In this document: one piece after another, positions 59,288 to 64,000 of the stretch
Numbering within the stretch: the stretch's first letter is position 1
Layout of the letters: each line of letters begins with the position of its first letter
NCBI RefSeq assembly: GCF_019669905.1
Contig: NZ_AP019777.1
Coordinates: 186,001-250,000, forward strand
Direction: 5' to 3'
Source of the DNA: Methylomonas koyamae
Lineage (GTDB): Bacteria; Pseudomonadota; Gammaproteobacteria; Methylococcales; Methylomonadaceae
DNA: 64,000 nt
Program-made: the position numbers and the translations under genes
Notes under the pieces: model-generated
What the model was told of the DNA's origin: nothing
What the model saw: the letters and a program-made list of their open reading frames with translations, nothing else
Database searches by the model: none

Positions 59288-60508
59288 TCATTGTAAAACT
59301 GCTGCAGACCATTGTTTGCCGGTCGGGGACTGTTCCAGCCACATCGCTAAAAAACCGTTCGGCGTGGCGACGATGCGCGGAAAGGATGCCGAGGCGGGCG
59401 CTAATTGTCTAGCCGGTAACCAGTTCCGGCCGTTATCGGCCGATTCGCTGATATAGACCCGCGAACCCTCCGGCCCCAACGCATCCCACACCGCCACCAG
59501 CCGGCCGGCGCCGGCGGCGATATCGGCATGGAACGCCGGGCCTTCGCCCAAGCGTTGCGGCGGCGTCCAACTGGCGCCGTTATCGCCGGACTGCATATGA
59601 TACAACCCAACCCGGTTTTCCGCGCCGGTCCAGACCACGCTGTGCAGCGATCCGTCGCCGGCCAGCGCCAAACCGCCGCCGTTATGCGGGCAACCGTCGA
59701 ACTGCCAACCGAAAGCGCCGACCGTACTGGCCCGATGCCAACTCGCGCCGGCGTCGGCCGACTGCGCCAAAGCCATGTCGCGCGGCACCATGTCCCGGTA
59801 CAGCGTATTGATGCTGCCGCCAGCCCCCGTCGCCAAACGGTTCCAGCAACAGGAACAACTGGTGTCGTCTATGGTTTGCGCCAACTCCCAATGTTGTCCC
59901 GCGTCGCTGGAGCGGGCGTAACGCAGCCCTTGGTAGCCGTTTTCGTCCCGGTCGTCCAGCCAGACGGCGTGGAAGCGGCCGTCGGCGTCGGCCAGCAAAT
60001 CGGGATGGGATTGGTCGGCGTCGCTGCCGGTCGGTTTGGCGCCGGCCGTCCAGGTTTGCCCGCCGTCGGTGGAATACGCGCTGGCCAGCGGCCCCATGCC
60101 CGGCAGTTCGCCGGTGGCTTGCCAAACCGCCAGCAGTTTTTCGCCGCTGGCGGCGATTTGGATGTCGTTGCCGGCTTTGGATTCGATGGGGCGGCCGGCG
60201 GCCGGCGCGATGGCTTGCGGCGACGACCAATGCCTGCCGCCGTCCTCGGAATACACGTACGCGGTATAGAGTGTTTTAGTATCGGCGGCCGTGGCGACGA
60301 ACGCGGCGTGCACCGTATTCCGGTCCAGGTAAACATCGAAACTGGCGACGCTTTGCAAATGCAAGCCTTGCAGATCGACAGGTACGGATGCCGCCGCAGC
60401 CAGCGGCTTTGCGGCGGCCGGCCCAAGTTCGAGCGGCTCGCCGCAACCGGACAATACCGCAACGGCCAATAACGGCATCCAACAAAAAGCGGCCGGCGAA
60501 TTCGACAT
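59288..60508 (-). CDS. Exported lipoprotein with sialidase-type Asp-box repeats and a CSCC cluster
   Basis: 406 residues from ATG at 60508. The lipobox AVLSGC (Cys22) anchors it. It has six Asp-box-like repeats (SEDGGRHW, STDGGQTW, SSDAGQHW, SADAGASW, SGDNGASW, SADNGRNW) spread over a predicted six-bladed beta-propeller. The family is annotated as exo-alpha-sialidase-like, but I see no clear sialidase active-site Arg triad. A Cys cluster DDTSCSCCWNRLATGAGG in the middle could bind metal. It is encoded just upstream of the CopC-like gene on the same strand, so a metal-handling role is more likely than sialic acid removal. Confidence 0.75.
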   Translation of the reverse strand: MSNSPAAFCWMPLLAVAVLSGCGEPLELGPAAAKPLAAAASVPVDLQGLHLQSVASFDVYLDRNTVHAAFVATAADTKTLYTAYVYSEDGGRHWSSPQAIAPAAGRPIESKAGNDIQIAASGEKLLAVWQATGELPGMGPLASAYSTDGGQTWTAGAKPTGSDADQSHPDLLADADGRFHAVWLDDRDENGYQGLRYARSSDAGQHWELAQTIDDTSCSCCWNRLATGAGGSINTLYRDMVPRDMALAQSADAGASWHRASTVGAFGWQFDGCPHNGGGLALAGDGSLHSVVWTGAENRVGLYHMQSGDNGASWTPPQRLGEGPAFHADIAAGAGRLVAVWDALGPEGSRVYISESADNGRNWLPARQLAPASASFPRIVATPNGFLAMWLEQSPTGKQWSAAVLQ

Positions 60509-60630
60509 GGCTTTATAACTCGTTGATCGAAAACCGCCGATTACACCACATTGCAAGCGAAAGCAGAATCGGCAACGCGCTGTTTTCGGGCGCGTGCGAA
60601 CGTGTTTCCGCCAACGCCGCCGCGACCGCG

Positions 60631-62034
60631 CTAAGTCGGCCCATCCGCTGCAACCAAACGCAGCCGGGCTTGCAAGCCGCCCAGCGCCGATTTGGCGAAG
60701 CCGATCTCGGCGCCGTGCAAGGCGACGATGCGCTGGGCAATCGATAAACCCAAACCGCTGCCCTCGGCGGTGTTCGCGGTTTCTATGCATCGGTAAAAAC
60801 GCTGGCTCAGGCGTTCGTATTCGCTATCGGCCACACCCGGCCCGTCGTCGTCTACCGTAAGGCAAACCCAACCATCTTCGCGGCGGCAACTTGCCCGCAC
60901 CAAACCGCCTTCCGGCGTGTATTTGACGGCGTTATCCAGCAGGTTGCGCAATAAGATTTGCAGCAATTGCGGATTCGCTTCGACCGCCAGGCCCGCTTCG
61001 CCCTGCAATTCCAGGTCGATGCGTTTGGCGTGCGCCAGATGGTCCAGATCGGCAATGGTATCGGCCATGGCCTGGTAGGCGTCGACCCGCTGCATCGCAA
61101 TCCCGGCCTGGTGTTGCACTCGCGACAAGGTTAACAGTTGTTGCACCAGATGCGTCATTCGGACTACCGCCTGCTGTGCCTTGGCGATAGCCTGGGCGCG
61201 CATGGCGGGGTCGACGGTTTTTTGCGCCACCTGCAATTGGGTGTGCAGGCCCGCCAACGGCGTGCGCAATTCGTGCGAGGCGTCGGAGGTAAAATTGCGT
61301 TCGTTGGCGAAGGCTTGCTCCAGCATGGCGAACAGGCTGTTGATTTGCTGCACCACCGGCCGAATCTCGTCCGGTAAGCTCTGTTCCGACAACGGCTGCA
61401 GGTAGCCGGCCTCGCGGCTGGCCAATTCCCCCCGCAAGCGGTTGACCGGCGACAGCGTGCGGCTGACGATCCACCAGATCACCGCGCCTAAGATCGGCAA
61501 TGCAATCAGGAATCCGACGATTTGCTGGCCGGCGATGCTCTCCACCAGTTGCCGGCGGATGTCGTCGCGTTGGCCGACGTGGATCACATACTCGCCGTTT
61601 TCGCTGCTCAGGCTGAATACGTGCCAGAGCTGTTCGTTGATTGCCGTTTCGCTGTAGCCGTTACGGACCAGCGACAATGCAAATTCGGGTGCGCTTTCCG
61701 AACGCAGGATCACGCCGTCCTTGACCGAGCGTAACTGGAAGGCAATTTTGCGTTCGTATTTGTGGCCGAGAATCGGGGTATCGAACAACTCCGGGGTTTT
61801 CTCGCGCTCCCACAGCTTGGTCAACGCCCGCTGACGCAGCATGTTTTCGACGAAGGCGTGCACCACCCGTGCCGATTGCGCCAATTCTGCATTGAACAGC
61901 TCGGCGATTTCGTCGCGGGTCTGCCGGTAATTGACGTAAGCGGTGACGCCCCAGACCAGCACTAGAGAAGACAGCAGCGACAGCAACAACTGCTTTTTCA
62001 ACGAACGCGGCGCCAGCCGCAGACGCTTGGCCAT
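60631..62034 (-). CDS. Sensor histidine kinase (QseC-like)
   Basis: 467 residues, starting one base before the regulator stop ends (TGATG). Two membrane helices (about 14-36 and 175-195) enclose a periplasmic sensor of about 140 residues. A HAMP region and the H-box FTSDASHELRTPLAGLHTQL follow, then the N-box LLRNLLDNAVKYTPEGG and G-boxes VDDDGPGV and GSGLGLSIAQ. Layout and sequence match QseC/PmrB/TctE-type kinases. The stimulus is unknown; QseC-type kinases sense iron, zinc or other signals, so metal sensing is possible here. Confidence 0.92.
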   Translation of the reverse strand: MAKRLRLAPRSLKKQLLLSLLSSLVLVWGVTAYVNYRQTRDEIAELFNAELAQSARVVHAFVENMLRQRALTKLWEREKTPELFDTPILGHKYERKIAFQLRSVKDGVILRSESAPEFALSLVRNGYSETAINEQLWHVFSLSSENGEYVIHVGQRDDIRRQLVESIAGQQIVGFLIALPILGAVIWWIVSRTLSPVNRLRGELASREAGYLQPLSEQSLPDEIRPVVQQINSLFAMLEQAFANERNFTSDASHELRTPLAGLHTQLQVAQKTVDPAMRAQAIAKAQQAVVRMTHLVQQLLTLSRVQHQAGIAMQRVDAYQAMADTIADLDHLAHAKRIDLELQGEAGLAVEANPQLLQILLRNLLDNAVKYTPEGGLVRASCRREDGWVCLTVDDDGPGVADSEYERLSQRFYRCIETANTAEGSGLGLSIAQRIVALHGAEIGFAKSALGGLQARLRLVAADGPT

Positions 62035-62693
62035 CAGTTGTCGTCGATGATGTAACCGACGCCGCGGATGGTCCGAATCAAGTTGGTGTCGAGTTTTTTC
62101 CGCAAATGATGGATATGCACTTCGACCGCGTTACTTTCCACCTCGGAACCCCAAGCGTATAGCGCTTCTTCCAGACGGGCGCGGGAAATCACCTGGCCGA
62201 CGTGGCTGATCAGATAACTGAGCACCTCGAATTCCTTTTGCGCCAGATCGACCGGCTGGCCGTGGTAAAACACCTGGTGCGCGGCCGGATCGACGGTGAC
62301 GCCTTTGTGCTCCAGCAGCGGCAGGCTGTGGCCCTCGTGGCGGCGGGCCAGCGCGCGCAAGCGGGCGCAAATCTCGGCCAAGTCGAACGGCTTGGCGACG
62401 AAATCGTCGGCGCCGCTATCCAGCAAAGCCACCCGTTCGGCAACGCCGTCGCGGGCGGTCAACACCAGTACCGGCGTGCTGTCCTTCCGCCGGCGCAGGT
62501 TTTTCAAAACCGTCATGCCGTCCATCCGCGGCAGGTTAAGATCCAATACGATCAGATCGTAATGGTTCAGTTTCAATGCCTCGTCGGCCTGAGCGCCGTC
62601 GGTCAGCCAATCCACTGCGTAACCTTCCAACGTCAAGCCGGCCTTCAGGCCGTCGCCTAAAATGGCATCGTCTTCTACCAACAACAATCGCAT
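62034..62693 (-). CDS. OmpR-family response regulator (QseB-like)
   Basis: 219 residues. Receiver: MRLLLVEDDAILGDGLKAGL, phospho-acceptor Asp51 (LIVLDLNLPRMDG), Thr in VLVLTARDGVAE, Lys in DFVAKPFDLAEICAR. Winged helix: DLAQKEFEVLSYLISHVGQV, SNAVEVHIHHLRKKL and RTIRGVGYIIDD. It pairs with the downstream kinase, overlapping by one base. Upstream is a 93-base gap, in which the promoter should lie. Confidence 0.94.
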   Translation of the reverse strand: MRLLLVEDDAILGDGLKAGLTLEGYAVDWLTDGAQADEALKLNHYDLIVLDLNLPRMDGMTVLKNLRRRKDSTPVLVLTARDGVAERVALLDSGADDFVAKPFDLAEICARLRALARRHEGHSLPLLEHKGVTVDPAAHQVFYHGQPVDLAQKEFEVLSYLISHVGQVISRARLEEALYAWGSEVESNAVEVHIHHLRKKLDTNLIRTIRGVGYIIDDN

Positions 62694-62786
62694 GATTCAT
62701 CCACCTGTGCCGGATTTAATTGCGCGGCATTGTAGCAAGGAATTTACCGGCAATCGTGCGGCCGGTATCGGGAAGAGAGGACGGGC

Positions 62787-63107
62787 TTAGCGTTGCAACT
62801 GAGCCAAGCGGGCTTGGGCTGCGGCGGCGAATTCGCTGCCGGGTTGTTTGGCGACGATTTGTTGCAGCACGGCGACGCTGGCATTCTCCAACAACGCGAT
62901 GGCGTGCAGCCGGACCGAGGCATGGTGTGCGTTCAGCGCAGCCAATTCGGTCAGATAAGGACTGGTGCCGTTCAGTAATTTCAAAATGACCCGTTCGGGG
63001 TCTTCGGTGAACAGGTCGCGCACCAACTCGCCGTATTGCTCCTGCAAACGAATCAGTTCCCGGCGGTCGAGTTTTTTCGGTTCGGTAGGGTCGTCGCAGC
63101 AGGCCAT
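62787..63107 (-). CDS. Small cytoplasmic protein, unrecognised
   Basis: 106 residues. The start MACCDDPTEPKKLDRREL has a Cys pair at 3-4. The rest is helical with HEAT-like spacing (ELAALNAHHASVRLHAIALL, then VAVLQQIVAKQPGSEFAAAA). It follows the BFD-type [2Fe-2S] gene by 5 bases on the same strand, so the two are probably co-expressed; the Cys pair could meet the cluster protein. I do not recognise a family. Confidence 0.62.
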   Translation of the reverse strand: MACCDDPTEPKKLDRRELIRLQEQYGELVRDLFTEDPERVILKLLNGTSPYLTELAALNAHHASVRLHAIALLENASVAVLQQIVAKQPGSEFAAAAQARLAQLQR

Positions 63108-63112
63108 CGCTA

Positions 63113-63313
63113 TCAGGCTGCTTGGTTATGTTCGGCGATCAATTGTTGAAATTCGTACTCGCAGCCGCCGCAACCGGACGCGGCGCCGGTGATGCGGGAG
63201 ATGCGCTCCGGGTCGGTAATGCCGTCGTCGAGCAGTCGTTTGATTTGCTGCGAGGTGGTGCCGCTGCAGTAGCAGATTAAGTCGTTGTCGGTATCAGGTT
63301 TTGTAGCATTCAT
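63113..63313 (-). CDS. BFD-type [2Fe-2S] domain protein
   Basis: 66 residues. The Cys pattern ICYCSGTTSQQIKRLL followed by GAASGCGGCEYEFQQLI (C-x-C about 30 residues before C-x-x-C) is that of bacterioferritin-associated ferredoxin-like domains, which bind a [2Fe-2S] cluster. Such proteins help release iron from bacterioferritin or act as small electron carriers. No bacterioferritin gene is in the window, so the partner is unknown. It is followed by an unrecognised 106-residue gene after 5 bases. Confidence 0.87.
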   Translation of the reverse strand: MNATKPDTDNDLICYCSGTTSQQIKRLLDDGITDPERISRITGAASGCGGCEYEFQQLIAEHNQAA

Positions 63314-63457
63314 GGGGAATTATGTCGATTACGGTAGTCGCTCCAGGCAGTATGTCGAGTTGGCCTATCGGATAAAGAAGCAAACCCGGATATGCTTGGT
63401 ATTGCATGGTTGGACCGACTCAGCGGGCCAACTCTGCCTACTTTCAAGACCTTACGT

Positions 63458-63676
63458 CTAAACCAAGCCGGCTTTAATCGCCAAGAATTTCTTAATCAGC
63501 AGAGCGGCCAAGCTCAACAGGAAAAATGCCAGTAGCAACCAAGCCAAAGCATTCACCAGCTTCGACGCTCTCTGTTCGGAAAAGCCCGCTTTCCTTAAGA
63601 TGAATTTCAGGCATAACCCGACAAACTCGATCAGCGAGATCAATAGATCCAGAATGATCGATGCTGCTTCGAACAC
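63458..63676 (-). CDS. Small two-helix membrane protein
   Basis: 72 residues with two membrane segments (about 5-27 and 42-66) joined by a basic loop (RKAGFSEQRASKLVNAL). No family recognised. It lies 9 bases downstream of the thiG stop on the same strand and may be read from the same transcript. A function cannot be proposed from sequence. Confidence 0.55.
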   Translation of the reverse strand: MFEAASIILDLLISLIEFVGLCLKFILRKAGFSEQRASKLVNALAWLLLAFFLLSLAALLIKKFLAIKAGLV

Positions 63677-63685
63677 CAGCCGGCG

Positions 63686-64000
63686 CTACAAAAACAACCC
63701 GTCAATTGGCGAAGACGCCGAGGCAAAACGTTTGCGCGGCATGCGTCCGGCCAGGAAAGCTTCGCGGCCGGCTTCGATGCCTTTTTTCATGGCCGAGGCC
63801 ATCAACACCGGGTTTTTCGCAGCGGCAATCGCGGTGTTCATCAATACGCCGTCGCAGCCCAGTTCCATCGCGATTGCCGCATCGGAAGCCGTACCGACGC
63901 CGGCATCGACCAAAATCGGCACCTTGGCGTTTTCGACGATGGTCAGAATGTTGTAGGGGTTACGGATACCCAAGCCGGAGCCGATGGGTGCGGCCAACGG
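63686..64000 (-). CDS. thiG: Thiazole synthase ThiG, C-terminal part (5' end beyond window)
   Basis: The last 104 codons; the start lies beyond base 64000. Segments [40 protein letters not shown] and [20 protein letters not shown] are the C-terminal phosphate-binding face of ThiG, the (beta/alpha)8 enzyme that builds thiazole phosphate for thiamine. The tail includes [20 protein letters not shown]. ThiG usually accompanies thiS; neither thiS nor other thi genes are visible here. Confidence 0.93.
   Translation of the reverse strand, partial: PLAAPIGSGLGIRNPYNILTIVENAKVPILVDAGVGTASDAAIAMELGCDGVLMNTAIAAAKNPVLMASAMKKGIEAGREAFLAGRMPRKRFASASSPIDGLFL

Noticed and set aside
1..64000. tRNA, rRNA, CRISPR arrays, transposases, integrases, phage genes
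   Set aside because: Scanned for T-loop GTTCGAATC-type segments, direct repeats with spacers and DDE or tyrosine-recombinase motifs; none seen. A computed tRNA and IS search would be needed to be certain.

Overview
The window looks like a chromosomal piece of a gammaproteobacterium. My best guess is a Methylococcales (methanotroph, Methylomonas-like) genome. This rests on the pyrF/aroK-aroB-damX/hemE housekeeping block, a hopanoid-type RND protein (HpnN) and an unusually dense set of TonB receptors and metal-handling proteins. No methane oxidation gene is present, so the lineage is an inference. I found no rRNA, tRNA, CRISPR array, transposase or phage gene. Nearly all gaps are short.

Layout. 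(1) 1-11742, minus strand: an exopolysaccharide/capsule locus with a pyruvyl transferase (cut by the window edge), two GT4 and one GT2 glycosyltransferases, a Wzx-like flippase, a Wzy-like polymerase, an exported beta-helix protein, a VanZ-like protein and a WcaJ-type initiating phosphoglycosyltransferase. The part from about 3.2 to 9.5 kb is visibly AT-richer than the rest, as expected for a transferred surface-polysaccharide island. (2) 12180-18354, plus strand: housekeeping genes pyrF, aroK, aroB, a DamX-like SPOR protein, hemE, a YjbQ-family gene and a DUF411 lipoprotein, with an inverted REP pair between pyrF and aroK. (3) 18415-22234, plus strand: a second sugar-lipid initiation set (epimerase, WbpL-like transferase, WbpM-like dehydratase). 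(4) 22252-32924: methyltransferase, motB, motA, HpnN-like RND exporter, Ca/Na antiporter, uppP, an APH-kinase fusion, a zinc alcohol dehydrogenase and a small unknown gene.

(5) 33021 to about 62.7 kb is the most unusual part: a roughly 30-kb metal or metallo-cofactor acquisition region. It has three TonB receptors, a TonB protein, an exported membrane-anchored CobN-type chelatase overlapping DUF2149 and ExbB-like motor genes, four HupE/UreJ-type permeases, NikR, two CopC-like proteins, two copies of an unrecognised exported protein, a one-haem lipoprotein, a DUF2490 outer-membrane protein, a lipoprotein with Asp-box repeats and a CSCC cluster, and two OmpR-type two-component systems. Two of the HupE-type proteins carry a textbook EF-hand loop in their exported N-terminal domain. 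One CopC copy keeps the copper-binding histidines and the other has lost them. (6) 62787-64000: two small genes (one a BFD-type [2Fe-2S] protein), a small membrane protein and the C-terminal end of thiG.

Working model (inference): TonB receptors bring a metal or metal chelate across the outer membrane. Exported CobN, CopC-like and Asp-box proteins handle or strip it in the periplasm, and HupE-type permeases take the ion into the cytoplasm, with NikR and the two-component systems as regulators. The metal cannot be fixed from sequence: NikR argues for nickel, CopC for copper, the CobN-TonB-ExbB set for a tetrapyrrole, and the EF-hands for calcium or a lanthanide.
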